NCBI GenBank assembly: GCA_019915135.1
Contig: JAHLMK010000005.1
Location: 372,001-436,000, forward strand
Length of the DNA: 64,000 bases
Direction: 5' to 3'
DNA from: Strobilurus pachycystidiatus
Lineage: Eukaryota; Basidiomycota; Agaricomycetes; Agaricales; Physalacriaceae
Numbering within the stretch: position 1 is the stretch's first letter; every line of letters begins with the position of its first letter. This document shows positions 12,404 through 23,741 of the stretch, piece after piece. Both the position numbers and the translations under genes were made by a program. A model generated the notes under the pieces. That model saw nothing but the letters and a program-made list of their open reading frames with translations. It ran no database searches and had not been told where the DNA came from.

Positions 12404-12853
12404 GGTCGGAGTCAGATTGCATTGACCACACAAAACTTTTGAAACTGCTCGGTCCGGATGTCCGAGCATTCTTCACGATCACCTGACGACCTTACATAAC
12501 TTGGACTGTCCTTGATGGACTGTCCTGTCATTGGACTATCCTCGAAGGGGCACAGAAGATAGTAATATCGCCAGACTGGGTGGTTGCGTGCTATCCCCAC
12601 TTGTGTCATCCTCTGCAGCCGGACTGTTCAACAAAACTACTATAAATGAAAAGGGTATAATATGCCATTGCCGAAGATAATGTGGCCTACTTGAAGCTGT
12701 CCGTATAAGGCCTCGAGGCGGGAAAATCAAAGTCGCTATGAGTCCGGGTTTGTTGAACTCAAGAACGAAGGTATTAAGTACCCAATGGTGGCGACCATGT
12801 TATGTAGTGTATGTCATTACAATCATGCTAGCGTTGCTTGCCGTCTCTTAGAC
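12404..12853. other. intergenic
   Basis: Upstream region of MET2 and 3' side of the TmpA-like gene. ORFs here are short and on the same strand as MET2, but have no family signal. Confidence 0.5.
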
Positions 12854-14691
12854 TCACGAGTCCCAAATGGCACCGAAGGCAGGTATTCCGCGACTCGTTA
12901 GTCCATACACAAGCTCCTGTGTCAAAGGTTGATTGGAGATAATCACAACAGCCTCAGCTTGGAATTCTTGAACCAGCTTGTACGTCAGCTTGATCATATC
13001 GGGTCGTCCATAAACGCGGGTATCTACGTGTCACTCTCAGAATACGATGAGTACAACGTAACAACGAAATACTAACCGTATATGACAGCATTTGGTTCTG
13101 CTTCAACAACCGTGTTGACAACATCCTCACCGAAAGTCTTGAGTATGTTCGAGCCTGTCCATAAGAGCCTATAGGGCTGTCGCTTTTCCAAGAGACAAGG
13201 TAGGATTGGACCGATACCGCTGCCGGTAGCCACGAAGACTACGCGACGAAACAATACGTTGACCCGCAGAACTCCACAGACGGGTGTGCCACGAACCCAT
13301 ATCTGCTTCGGAGGGTCTTGGATAAGCTGGGTTGTCCAATCTCCCGCTTGTGACACGACGACGGAGAACTCATTTGTTCCTGGGACAGGGATATTGGCGA
13401 ATGCGTGCCATTCGCGGAGCGGTTCCGTTGAGATGCGAGTAAAGGATCCTGAAACTGGAGCAGGATTGAAGCCAAAGACTACTCACTGAAGGTGACTATT
13501 TTGAAAGGAAGACGAGAAAACCGGCGCACCCTTGTAGTTGAGGAACAATCTCACAACATGGTCAGAAAGCACGACGCTGCGGACAGACACCTTCCGTAAC
13601 CTGGTCCAAGGCAAGGCCAGAGAGACTGAATGATTCCGTGTCAAAATTTGATGAGGACTTGGACTTGCCAGAGCGTAACATCGTACCGGTGATTATGGTC
13701 ATCAGCCACAGCGGTGCAGACTGAACGAGAGCTTTCTCGAGAGGAACATCTCCTCGCCAATCGTTGTTGAGTAGGACCACCTGGATAGAGCACTGAGCCG
13801 CGATCCTACAATGAACGCCAAATCTTGCACCTGAACCCAGACTAGGATGGTTACAGTCCAACCCAGGTATCGATGAATCACTTCGAATGCATCGTGCATT
13901 GTGCTCCGAAAGGCTGGGTGCGCAAACAGGATTATGCCGACCATAAACATGAGTGTAATCCATGTCACAACCAAAGTCGCGACAGAAATCTAGAGTGGTT
14001 CGGAGTCAATCGCGACTGCATTCGGATGGATTAGTCTGACGCGCCTGTTCGCCACGGACAAACTCTCTGGTACATTGCGCCGTTAGCACTGCAAGCCACA
14101 TTGTTCCTGATACCGCGGCGCCTGAGTGGATGCCACCCAAATGGTACACGCGCGCCATGAGAAGACGTATCGAGAGCGGCCAGCTGAGGATCGATGCTCG
14201 TCAGAACTGACCGAAAGGCCAACAGGATAAATAACACACCGGAGAGGAGCAGAGGTAAAGATTGTGAACAAAGCATTGACTACATAGTCTTGGCGCATCA
14301 AGATAGCGATGAAGACGTTGGCCACCGTGATGAGTCCTAGCCTTTGTGAGTCAACACCATGTACGCACAAGACGATCAGGACCGTCAAGTTCGCTACGAA
14401 GACAACGCCGAAGAGACGGTGATATATCGTGAAGACAAGATGCCGCAGGTACCGCAACACTTTCTCTTGCTGCTTCGCCGGGAGGTCTGTCGCCAGATAG
14501 CCATCCCATGGTAGCTTTTCCAAGACGCCATTAGACTCCGCCTTTTCAGAGTTTATGGTTGATTCGGAGGATGATGGGTCAAAGGCCGTGCTGGAGTGTA
14601 TGTGAGAAACCTGTAGAGAAGAAGACATAGAGACGAACGGCGTCAGGTTCTTGAGCTTTATAGCATGATTTGACGCGTCTGGACCATGCAT
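12854..14691 (-). CDS. TmpA/ferric-reductase-like transmembrane oxidoreductase
   Basis: Predicted membrane flavoprotein of the fungal TmpA-like group, distantly related to ferric reductases. Seven exons (14240-14691, 14060-14183, 13831-13989, 13680-13780, 13530-13600, 13077-13454, 12854-13023) sum exactly to 484 codons. An N-terminal cytosolic part (LPWDGYLATDLPAKQQEKVL) precedes several membrane helices (YHRLFGVVFVANLTVLIVL, VYHLGGIHSGAAVSGTMWL, LVVTWITLMFMVGIILFAHP, HRYLGWTVTILVWVQ). A soluble reductase-like half follows with the dinucleotide-binding motif ATGSGIGPILP and a C-terminal IISNQPLTQEL. TmpA in Aspergillus affects developmental signalling (established). Substrate and electron acceptor are unknown for this protein. 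The alternative name would be simply ferric-reductase-like protein. Confidence 0.75.
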
Positions 14692-15464
14692 CAGTGTGTC
14701 CGCGCGTAGAAAATGACCCCTTATTGATCAACGGAAAGTTTCAGGCCAGGATACTCGATGTCAAAGCTATGTTCAATGTGACAGAGAGAATTGCAAGCAC
14801 TCTTGCCGACTTGAGAGTTTACGCGAGTCAATTTCGGATGATCATACAGAGAATTGACGCCACCTTGAACCACAGCGCCACACCAATGCGTTGCCCGGCC
14901 ATCAGAGCGAAGATTTGAAGAAGTTATACTGGTACAGATGAGCGTTGGAGGAAGCATCGAAATCGGCAATCAGTGGTATGACGTGATCGGAGTCAATGTG
15001 TGGCGTACTGGCGGGCAGAATGAAGTATTCACGCACCTTCTTACGGGCTGGAGTGTCCGGGACCGTACTAGGACTTTTGAATCTATAATCTGGGCCCTTG
15101 AAGATGAGCTTTGCAACGAGAATTTGCTACGCTACAGTCATGGCTCTGGAAGCATTATTCCCACTCGCACTCGACTAGACCCTTTACTCTTGAATGGAGA
15201 GGCGCCAATGAGCTTCTCGAAGCCTTGATTTCAGGTCAAGTGTGTGGATATGAACTCATTTATCACCACGAGGCTGACCTTTGATACGCGCCGATGAAAC
15301 TCCTGTGGCAGCTGCAATTCGAAGAGGGACGACAAGGAGGATGATCCGTCGAGGTCCTTCTGTGTTGAGATGAGGAAGCCACTTACGCTCGGACTCGACG
15401 TAATGCCAAAGACGGCGAAACGTTACAACAAAGCAAAGTAGATAGCAGATAATAAATATCAATG
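14692..15464. other. intergenic, with one hydrophobic ORF of doubtful status
   Basis: Upstream region of the TmpA-like gene and 3' region of PAF1. A minus-strand frame at 15256-15468 begins with a hydrophobic helix (MTLIFIICYLLCFVVTF) and a second weak hydrophobic stretch, but overlaps the PAF1 stop codon and finds no convincing downstream exons. I do not call it a gene. Confidence 0.4.
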
Positions 15465-17021
15465 TCATACCTCCTCCATGACAGTATCCCCTCCATTGGG
15501 TATGGACGTGTCCATCTCCACCTCTCCGTCTGCATCGGCTTCGCCGCGCATCATGTACATGGGGTCTACGACCTCGGCTAACGCCTCATCCCGTTCTTCG
15601 ATTTCCATCTCATTCATGTCACAGTATCTCATCTTGATGAGATCCCACTTGTCGGGGTACTCTTCGAAAGCCTGGACAATGGCATGGGCACAACGTCAAG
15701 TCAGGATGACCATACACTCACATTAGCACGCTTCTTCTTGAGCGTCATCTTCCGCTCGATGTTCTTGTAGTACGCCCCTTTGGTTCGGCGCTTCTCTTTG
15801 AGGTCGTCCACTCCAAAGACGTCTTCCATGTCGTCTGGAGGAGAGCCATCGTGTAGCACTAGTAAGAACTCATTGGGTACTTCCTGCTCCACCTTGACAG
15901 TCTCGTAGTCTCGTACAAAGCGGAACTCCGTTTCCTTGGCAAGGGTGAGTTGCAAAATGGTGGTATTACGAGCGTTCTTACACGTCCAGGTTCAGGCCCC
16001 TTCTCGTAAGGGGGTAGCTTGGCGCGAGATTCCTTGAATTCGGAAGCGGAGTCGTCGTCAGTTGTAAGGTAGTAGGCAAGGAAAGAGTCGTGGTCGGATT
16101 TCATTGGTCGTAGAATGGCGCAATCTAAGCGAGGGTCTTCCACCTGATTCAAGCCGTAAGTGTGTTGATGACTAGAACATAGACCGATACACACATCTAG
16201 TGGACGCTCTCCGGGTCTTTCTGAGAACCTGAAGAGATCATATTGATTTGGCCATATGTCGATGTCGGGGAGGACTTCATAGGATTCCACGGCAGTGACG
16301 TTCGGTTTAGTAGGATGTCGGAGACCTTCAAGTGAGAAGTCTTCGTTGCAGAAAGCAAAGGTAGCTTCGATGTCGCGTATTTGTGCAGCGTGTGAGACGT
16401 CGATGGCCACAACGGGCATGTTTTTTCTAAAGAGAAACGCATGAATTGAATTGTTGAGCGCGGATACGGTGGGGGCGCACGCTTCGTTGATGCTTGAACG
16501 CCCATCAGACTTGCTAGTGTACTCTGTCTTGCGCAACCATGTTACGCTTGCCAGTGATGCATTGGTCCCAGTGGCACTCTGTCCATTGGTGTAAGTGCTG
16601 CTTGAAGCCCCGGCAACGTCCGCCAGGAGGAACTCGTCCCTTGGATCGAGTTTGGGGTATTCTCCTTCCGGATTGAGCTCTGCGGTTGTTGAGTAACACG
16701 ACGGGGACACGGGAGACGGCATACCAGAATCGTCCGCGCCTTCTTCCCATAGACATTCCCATTTGCTCAAGTCCAGCGGCATCCCACAGTCGGCGTCCAC
16801 AATCATTGGTAATGGCGTCTGGTTGGCCAGCGAATTGAGCAGTTCGGGGCGGGCATATCGTTTGGGATCGGTTGGTATATCGAGTAGTTTTGGGGGACAT
16901 GGCGGCGCGGGGAGAGGGTTTGAGTACCGTACTCGAACGAGGAGATCAAGCTTGCTGTAAATTGATGAAAAGTGAAATATTTCCTGTTGCAGTATGACGC
17001 ATACCTTTTCTTGAGACTCAT
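15465..17021 (-). CDS. PAF1: RNA polymerase II-associated factor 1 (Paf1 complex subunit)
   Basis: Core subunit of the Paf1 elongation complex, which links RNA polymerase II to histone H2B ubiquitination, H3K4/K36 methylation and 3' end formation. Exons 17005-17021, 16195-16954, 15982-16143, 15722-15934 and 15465-15671 give 452 aa. The N-terminus MSLKKSKLDLLVRVRYSNPL continues into PPCPPKLLDIPTDPKRYARP, a family hallmark. RDEFLLADV, PNQYDLFRFSERP and the C-terminal acidic segment (MEIEERDEALAEVVDP) also fit. The 17-nt first exon is proven by frame: without the intron at 16955-17004 the upstream frame would run into a stop. It shares an 83-bp promoter with TRM82. Confidence 0.93.
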
Positions 17022-17104
17022 GCTGTCGGGGACGTGAGTGTCCAAGTTCAAGCGGCTCGATCACATATTTGCCCGAAAAGGAATCCCGCCCGACTTTTTT
17101 TCTC
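17022..17104. promoter_or_regulatory. 83-bp divergent promoter of PAF1 and TRM82
   Basis: The two start codons face away from each other with only 83 bp between them, so both 5' leaders and core promoters must fit here or extend into coding sequence. A T-rich tract (TTTTTTTCTC) directly precedes the TRM82 ATG. No TATA box is seen. Confidence 0.6.
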
Positions 17105-19088
17105 ATGTCGACTACATTCTTCCCTCACTCTCAGCTGCTGCTGAGCCCATCCTCGCCGTCGGTGGTCATATCGGGACCCCACATCCAGATATTGGACTCC
17201 AGGCAAGTCCTTTTGCCATTATTTTTGGCGAAATAAGTCCATCTGACAATCTATTCATCTCAGCACTGGCAAAATTATATCATCGACTGTCTCGTCAACA
17301 CCGGAGAACCACAAAAAATCTGGGCCAATAAGATGTGCAGCCATCGACTCGACGAGATCCTTTGTCGCTACCATCAGCGACGATAAAATGCTCAAAGTCT
17401 GGGACATCACCGGTGCAGACAGCATAAAGCTGTCGAGTGAGAGGTCAGTCAATGGATCACTGCTCTCGCCCTTGTCCTCCTCCTCATATCCTTCTCAGTG
17501 CTGACAATCGGCTGTGCCAGGGAATTGCCCAAAAAGCCAACTAGCGTCGCGTTTGCCGCAGACGACCAAACTATCCTTGTATCGGACAAATTTGGCGACG
17601 TCTTCAGGTAAGTAGTCGACGGGAATGTTCCCAACTTCGAACGCCTCGTTGAAGATGATCATTCATAGCTACACGCTGCACCCCCTTCCGCCTCCTACGG
17701 AACCCAAGTCTGAGCAACAAACTCGGGATCGGACTTCTCTTGTCTCGCATCCCTCAACCTCTGGCACCTTGATACTAGGCCACACTTCTCTGCTGACAGC
17801 CTTCCTGCTCACCCAAGGCCAACGATACATAATCACCGCAGATAGGGACGAGCACATTCGCGTAAGCTGGTTTCCTCAAGGATACTCAATTGAGAGCTAT
17901 TGCCTCGGCTCTACAAAGTTAGTCACCGTATCTTCATCCCATCTTCGGTTCGGTGTTCATCGCGCGCGTGTAGGTTTATATCCGCACTTCACATCCCGGC
18001 ATCCCAACCTTCTGTGCTTATTTCTGGTGGCGGCGACCATGAGCTCAAAGTCTGGGACTGGATGTCTGGTCACCTGCGATTTGACGTGCCCATCTGGGAG
18101 GCTGTGCAAGACCATATCAAGGTGAAGGTCAAGCCTTACAAAAAGGGCCGAGGCGGTGAGGATAACGACGGTGACGACGAGGAAGATCGACCCAAAGGAA
18201 ACAAGAGGAGAAAGAAAGGTGGTAAAGGCAAAGAACCTTCCGAGCAACCTGATGGCGGCGATGTAGCCATGGGCGAACCTGTTCCTGTCAAGGGGGAGGC
18301 AGAAGATGAACTCGAAGTGGTCCTTGCTGTCCAGAAGATTGAGACAGTTCCTGTCGGCGGGAAGCTCGTCATCATCTTCAGCGTCATTGGGTATATTTCA
18401 CCGCCTTTATTGGAATTACTGCATTGCTAATTACCTGGGAACCGCCACAGGGGAATGGCATTGTTCACTTTGGAATGTCCGATAGCCGAAAACGCGCGAC
18501 CCGATGTCCATGTGTATCCGTTGGATAGACCGGTCTTAGACTTTTGCGTCGTTGGCGGAGATACTCCGTCAGTTTGGATCTCTCTGGACAGCTCTTGGCC
18601 CTATGATGGCGAGGAGTGTGCGCACTCTGATCTGGTTCATGTCGCAGAACTATCCAAGGACGACAAGGTACGGGCGCTATCTTCGGCAGATTACCGTCGG
18701 CATCATGCGCTCACACTCCAATTACAGCTGCGTCCCTCAACCGGTGATCCGCTAACAGCTCTGTTAACCACCCTCAATACGGAATGTCGTGTGTCTGGTA
18801 TGCAGTTGATCATTCTCTTGTTCTCTATTTGACATTTCTGATAAAAATCGTTTTCCAGGTGACGGCCGTGATTTGGAGCTGTACGGGCCGCTCAAGTCGC
18901 TGCCCAAAAACACGCATGCAGAGCATAACGCGATGGAGCGCCCGGATGATAATGCAAATGCCTCGGAGGGCGGTGAGCAGGCGTTGAGCAAGAAAGAGAT
19001 AGGAAAGCTGAAGAGCAAGAAGGCAATCCAGGAGAGGCAGAAGAAGATGCAGACTGGCGCTGCCGGAGAGGAGGAGGAGGGCGTGTAG
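17105..19088 (+). CDS. TRM82: tRNA (guanine-N7)-methyltransferase non-catalytic WD40 subunit
   Basis: Partner of Trm8; the heterodimer makes m7G46 in tRNA. Seven exons (17105-17202, 17264-17443, 17521-17607, 17669-17917, 17974-18390, 18451-18797, 18859-19088) sum to 535 aa. WD40 blades are visible as MLKVWDIT, ILVSDKFGDVFSY, then the diagnostic ITADRDEHIRVSWFPQGY followed by GGGDHELKVWDW. A long charged Lys/Glu/Gly insertion sits near residues 250-300 and the C-terminus is a Lys-rich helix (EIGKLKSKKAIQERQKKMQ). Intron 1 (17203-17263) uses a GC donor (AG|GCAAGT); the joined SSTGKII fits only this splice. It is divergent from PAF1. Confidence 0.92.
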
Positions 19089-19770
19089 AAGTTATCGTAG
19101 TTGTACCCAAAGCTTGTATCCTCCTCGTGCCTTTGGCACGCGTTAGCGAGAGAAAGTGGAGCGGGAAACCGAAAAGCCAGGAGATCTGAAGCGGCGGTGG
19201 ATGCCGAGGAATGCAGAAGCCGAACGGCTGCCGAGCAGCAAGAAAACCCTCGATTGCTGGTTTCTCATCTCGTCCCCGACGAAGAGTCGTCGACGTCGAC
19301 GGATTTTTTCCTCGTTTTTCCATCACGACCACCACGATCTGCCCTCTGCCCTCCACCGCCCACCGTGCTCCTTCTCTCCTCGGGCACACGCTTCACTGTC
19401 GCTGTCGTCCTCGTCGCATGAAGCGTGCTGCACCCACTGTGAGTACCCATCGTCGCGTCGCCGTCCTCTTTTTTTCTTCGCAGAGGCTCGCCCATATCGC
19501 TGCCACGTCTGCGTCTCATTCTCGAGCCCAGTCGCCCTGCGGCCTTTCTCCCTGCACCTCATCGTTGCCTGTATCTCGCTACGCGCCACATACACCGATG
19601 CGGCCCCGTGCAGTCGCCCGGCCTACTGCGTATTACCTCGCAGCAGCCTGCTAGGCCTGCACATGCTTGGTTTCCTATCTTCTCTCTCCCGTCGTCGTCA
19701 CCGTGCTCAGGCGCTTACCCGTTCTCTCCTCCAGGGCAACTAAATACCCGCACCGGTTCTCGTTTCAAAC
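19089..19770 (+). promoter_or_regulatory. promoter and long pyrimidine-rich leader of the cyclin gene
   Basis: Rich in C and T (many CCTC, TCGTC and TTTTTTC runs), without a coding frame that fits a protein family. It contains several upstream ATGs (for example 19418 and 19663) before the cyclin start. The transcription start is unknown, so how much is leader cannot be said. Confidence 0.5.
19663..19743 (+). other. candidate upstream ORF (26 codons) of the cyclin
   Basis: ATG at 19663 opens a 26-codon frame that stops with TAA at 19741-19743, 27 nt before the cyclin start codon. If transcribed it could reduce cyclin translation. Only position and frame are seen; use is inference. Confidence 0.35.
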
Positions 19771-21080
19771 ATGAAGGATTTGTCCCACAAGCATACCCGC
19801 ACTCTGGTTGTCTACCCGCGGAAGCGCCCATCTCCCAATGGCGTGCTCAAGAAGACTCCTGCGCGTCGCTCGCCCCGCTCCGCCAAGGTCGCCTTTCTAC
19901 AACAGCGCCAACGCGACTTCCAGGCTATCGCTCTCCGGCGAGAAGCAGAGCTTCTCGAGGAGGAATATCGTGACGAGATCCGCCGCTACATGCATGAGAT
20001 GGAGGTGATTATCCCGTCCCATCTCTCCCTTGCCGCACACATATGCTGAGCGCCGCGCAGCTCTACACCATGTCATCCATGCAGTCCATGGACCAGCAGC
20101 CCGAAATCAAATGGCACATGCGTCCGTCTCTCGTCGACTTTCTTGTCGAGGTCCACTTCACCTTCCGCCTGCGCCCTGAAACTCTGTACCTCGCCCTCAA
20201 CATCATCGATCGCTACGTCTCTCGACGCATCGTCTACGTCAAGCACTACCAGCTTGTCGGCTGTGCTGCTCTATGGATAGCTGCCAAGTTTGAAGATGCC
20301 AAGGAACGCGTCCCTACTATCCAGAATCTCGTTGAGATGTGTCATGACGCATATACCGAGTCTGCATTTATCCAAATGGAGGGACACGTGCTTTCGACCA
20401 TTCAATGGACTCTGGGGCATCCCACGGCTGAAGCGTGGCTACGTCTGATGTGTTGCGGCCCCTGGTTGGAGGAGCTGAAGGTCCAGCACGTCGCGCGCTT
20501 CCTAATGGAGATCACCTTGTTTTATCGAGAGTTCGTCAGCCATTCCCCTTCTTCCATCGCCCTTGGAGCCCTCACGCTTGCTCGCTTTCTATGCGACAAG
20601 GTGAGGCACGTATGGGAGGAGTCGGAAGAGTGCTTAGACGTTGTCGAACTACTCGATGAACGGCTAGCCAAGCACGTCAACGAACTATCTGAAACACTCG
20701 TCAAGAAATACTCGTATGCTTTCTACTCCAAAGCGGCAACGTTTGTCGTCCAGTTCTATCTTGAAGGCGGTCGCTTCTCGCGCCAGCTATCCACTCCGTT
20801 CCCCGTCACGCCGCCCCGTTCCTCGCCGGCCTCTGCGGTAACCACGCCCGCGAGCTCCACGACCTCGGACCTCTCCGACGACTTCCCACTCACGCCTATA
20901 ACTCCCGCGGATTGTTCCAGTGATCCTTACGTGGAATTTTCTGATGACAAGGAGAACATGCCAGTTACCTTTGAGCCTATCCTGGCGAAGCAAAGGGTAG
21001 AGGACCAGTTTCTCCCCCACGAATACGTCGCTCTGGCGCGTCAACCATTGCACAACCGCAATATGTCGCCGTGCCATTAA
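19771..21080 (+). CDS. G1-type cyclin (Cln1/Puc1-like)
   Basis: Regulatory partner of the cyclin-dependent kinase. Two exons (19771-20004, 20061-21080) give 417 aa. The N-terminus is basic (PRKRPSPNGVLKKTPARRSP). The cyclin box starts at about residue 80 with QQPEIKWHMRPSLVDFLVEV and LRPETLYLALNIIDRYVSRR, then LVGCAALWIAAKFED, and a second fold with SHSPSSIALGALTLARFLC. The MRP-LVDFL-E core and layout are closest to fungal G1 cyclins of the Cln1/Puc1 kind. The tail is Ser/Thr/Pro-rich with clustered TP and SP sites (FPVTPPRSSPASAVTTP), a probable phosphodegron and PEST region. A mitotic B-type cyclin is less likely but not excluded. Confidence 0.86.
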
Positions 21081-22121
21081 CGTTATCATAACGAACGAAA
21101 CAAAATCGCAGCCACTTGTAACCTTTTGCATCCCGTCGCATCCATTCTGTCTCCTTCCTCGTTTTCAAGACGCTTTCCGATACCGCAAAATGTACCACCA
21201 TTCTCGTCGACCACATCCGACGCGCGCAATTTCACTGTTTCCATCATCATCAATCATCTCACCATGCATCACACTTTCTCTTTTGTTTCCACCATCATTC
21301 CATCACCTCATTCAGATCGTCATCGCTATCATCCCACACAAATATCGGCAGGCGACCAATCCACCTGGAAGGGGCTGCGGAGACGTAACTTTTGGACTCT
21401 TGCGCACGTCTCGCGATCTCCGTGCCCCTCTCCTCGCAGCATTACCATTTACGCATCTGCCGAGGCCCGTTGTTCTTTGGACACGTAGCCTACTAAACAC
21501 TCGTACATTCCTTTCCCTTGTCTCTCCATATGCAAACACTCGTCATCCGTTTCCTTACATTACTCACCTCTTCATTCTCATTCACTGTTCAATGCTTGCA
21601 TCAAGCTTGCGAATTATTGAATATCTTGATCCTCCACCTCCCCTCCCCCATCCCGTTTACTTTATTCTTCACATTATCCTCTCCTTCTTCTCGTTATACG
21701 CAGCCGAAAGCAAGGCAGACATATATATTTTACCCTCCTGCCCACTAGACGACTCCCGGTTTTCTACACGCCCATGCACAGAAACCGGTCTTTGTAGTGT
21801 CAGCTTACGCATTCATCTTGCCCTTTTGGAGGTACCTTTATTTAAATTGACATTGCGCGTTTATTACTTAGATTTGTCTTCTGTCTCTTAGACATCAGTC
21901 AAAAACGATAGAACGCGGTGTAGACACAATGAAGGGTTGTATTGAGACTTCGAAGTTCGAACTTGACAGTGGCGTTGTGGCGTTGATTTGAGTTACGTTA
22001 GTGATCGATCTTGGATCGATCAATGATCGGATGGCGTGTACGGTGTCGGGGACTCGGAAATACAGCGGAAATAGCACTTGATATTTTTTCGTCATTACTG
22101 ATTTGAACTTTGACCATCATC
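21081..22121. other. 1-kb pyrimidine-rich intergenic region
   Basis: The plus strand from about 21120 to 21760 is strongly CT-rich and opens long but low-complexity frames (Ser/Pro/Leu/Phe-rich), which I reject as coding. It presumably contains the cyclin 3' UTR and the PRO2 promoter. No TATA or repeat recognised. Confidence 0.5.
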
Positions 22122-23643
22122 ATGTCAGTTACAGATTCTGCGCGGATAGCCAAAGCGGCCAAGGCCGCATTCCAGCAATCTCAGCTTATACCTTCACATG
22201 AACGCATCAAAGCTTTACACTCCATCTGTGAAGTTCTGGAAGCGAACAAGGCAGAAATTCTGTCGGCGAACGAGGAGGATCTTCGAGTGCGGAATTATGC
22301 ATGCTAAACACGCGGTCTCGTGCTGATGACATCGTTAGGCCGCACAAGCGGAGGTTGACGCTGGTCGCATGAGCGAGACACTGCTGAAACGGCTCGCGTT
22401 GAACAAGGGGGACAAATGGGACTCAATGCTCCAGGGCGTCCGAGACGTCGCCTCTCTGCCGGATCCGACAGCGGTGGTAACCTATGCGACAGAACTGGAC
22501 GATGATTTGGAATTGTATCGCGTATCGTGTCCTATAGGCGTCCTACTCGTGATCTTCGAAGCCCGTCCCGAGGTCGTTGTGAATATCGCTTCCTTGGCCA
22601 TAAAGTCCGGTAACGTCTTAGCTCTCTCCCAACGCCGATGATTCGAGAAAGCTCAACTTTCATACAGGTAACTCGGCCATATTGAAGGGTGGCAAAGAGT
22701 CGACGTGCACGGCTCGGTTGCTTTCTAAAGCCATCTCGGAAGGGTTATCTAAAACGGCTCTTCCTGCAACCTACATCCAGACTGTCGAAACTCGCCAGGA
22801 AGTCTCGTCTCTTCTCGACCTCGATCAATACATAGATCTCGTTATTCCGCGGGGGAGCAACAGTCTGGTCCAAAATATTCAGAACAACACGCGTATTGCC
22901 GTTATGGGCCATGCAGATGGCCTGTGCTCTGTATATCTCGATGAATCAGCCAACGAAGAGAAGGCGATTCGTATAGTCGTTGACTCGAAAGTAAGTTCAA
23001 GTAACCAGCATCTGTAGGCTGCCTTACTGACGTGATTTTTCGACAGACCGATTACCCATCGGCCTGTAACTCGACGGAGACCCTCCTCGTCCACGAATCT
23101 TTGCTGACATCGGTTTGGCCAGCTGTCGCACAAGCGTTGGTATCCGCCAATGTTCGCCTCCTCTGCGACCCGATAACATTATCCGCGGCTCAAGCACTCT
23201 CAAACGCAGCGTCCTTCGTCTCACAAGCGGACGAGTCGTCGTACACCACCGAGCACCTCAACCTTACCATATCCGTGAAGGCGGTGGCGTCCGTGCACGA
23301 GGCGGTCGAGTTCATCAACGCGCACTCCTCGCATCACACCGACGCCATCGTGACTGAGAATGACCTCGCCGCGTCCGTGTTCACGCGTGGCGTTGACTCT
23401 GCAGGCACATTCATTAACGCTAGCACACGCTTCGCGGATGGCTTCCGATATGGTTTCGGAACAGAGGTCGGCATCAGCACTGGGCGCATACACGCGCGCG
23501 GTCCCGTCGGATTGGAGGGCCTTGTCATTTACAAGTACATGCTGAGAAGTAAGGCTGAGCGAGGGCACACCGTGGGGGAGTTTGGATCGGGGAAGAAAGC
23601 GTACAAGCACAAACCGATAGCCGCCACAACTGTTCCTTTCTAA
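22122..23643 (+). CDS. PRO2: gamma-glutamyl phosphate reductase
   Basis: NADPH-dependent reduction of gamma-glutamyl phosphate to glutamate-5-semialdehyde, the second step of proline synthesis. Exons 22122-22286, 22339-22609, 22668-22990 and 23047-23643 give 451 aa, the normal length. Seen: IGVLLVIFEARPEVVVNIAS, then KSGNSAILKGGKES across intron 2, VIPRGSNSLV, and the active-site cysteine in DYPSACNSTETLLVH just after intron 3. FINASTRFADGFRYGFGTEV and STGRIHARGPVGLEGLV close the catalytic domain. I used ATG 22122 (MSVTDSARIAK), which has an A at -3, rather than an in-frame ATG four codons upstream. Confidence 0.95.
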
Positions 23644-23741
23644 GCAAAAGAATTAGCAATGTTTACAATGGTTCTACGTCAAATCTAAGGAATACAACAA
23701 GGGTATATGATACAATAAGTCTCTAACCTCGGACTGTCTGC

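Noticed and set aside
15256..15468. Minus-strand ORF starting with a hydrophobic helix
   Set aside because: Overlaps the PAF1 stop codon, has no downstream exon that joins in phase and no homologue known to me.
19608..19973. 121-codon ORF overlapping the start of the cyclin gene in another frame
   Set aside because: The cyclin frame in the same bases has family-like sequence and a clean intron; the other frame is Ser/Pro/Arg-rich shadow coding.
21190..21891. 233-codon plus-strand ORF
   Set aside because: Low-complexity frame produced by the pyrimidine-rich tract; no domain, no splice context.
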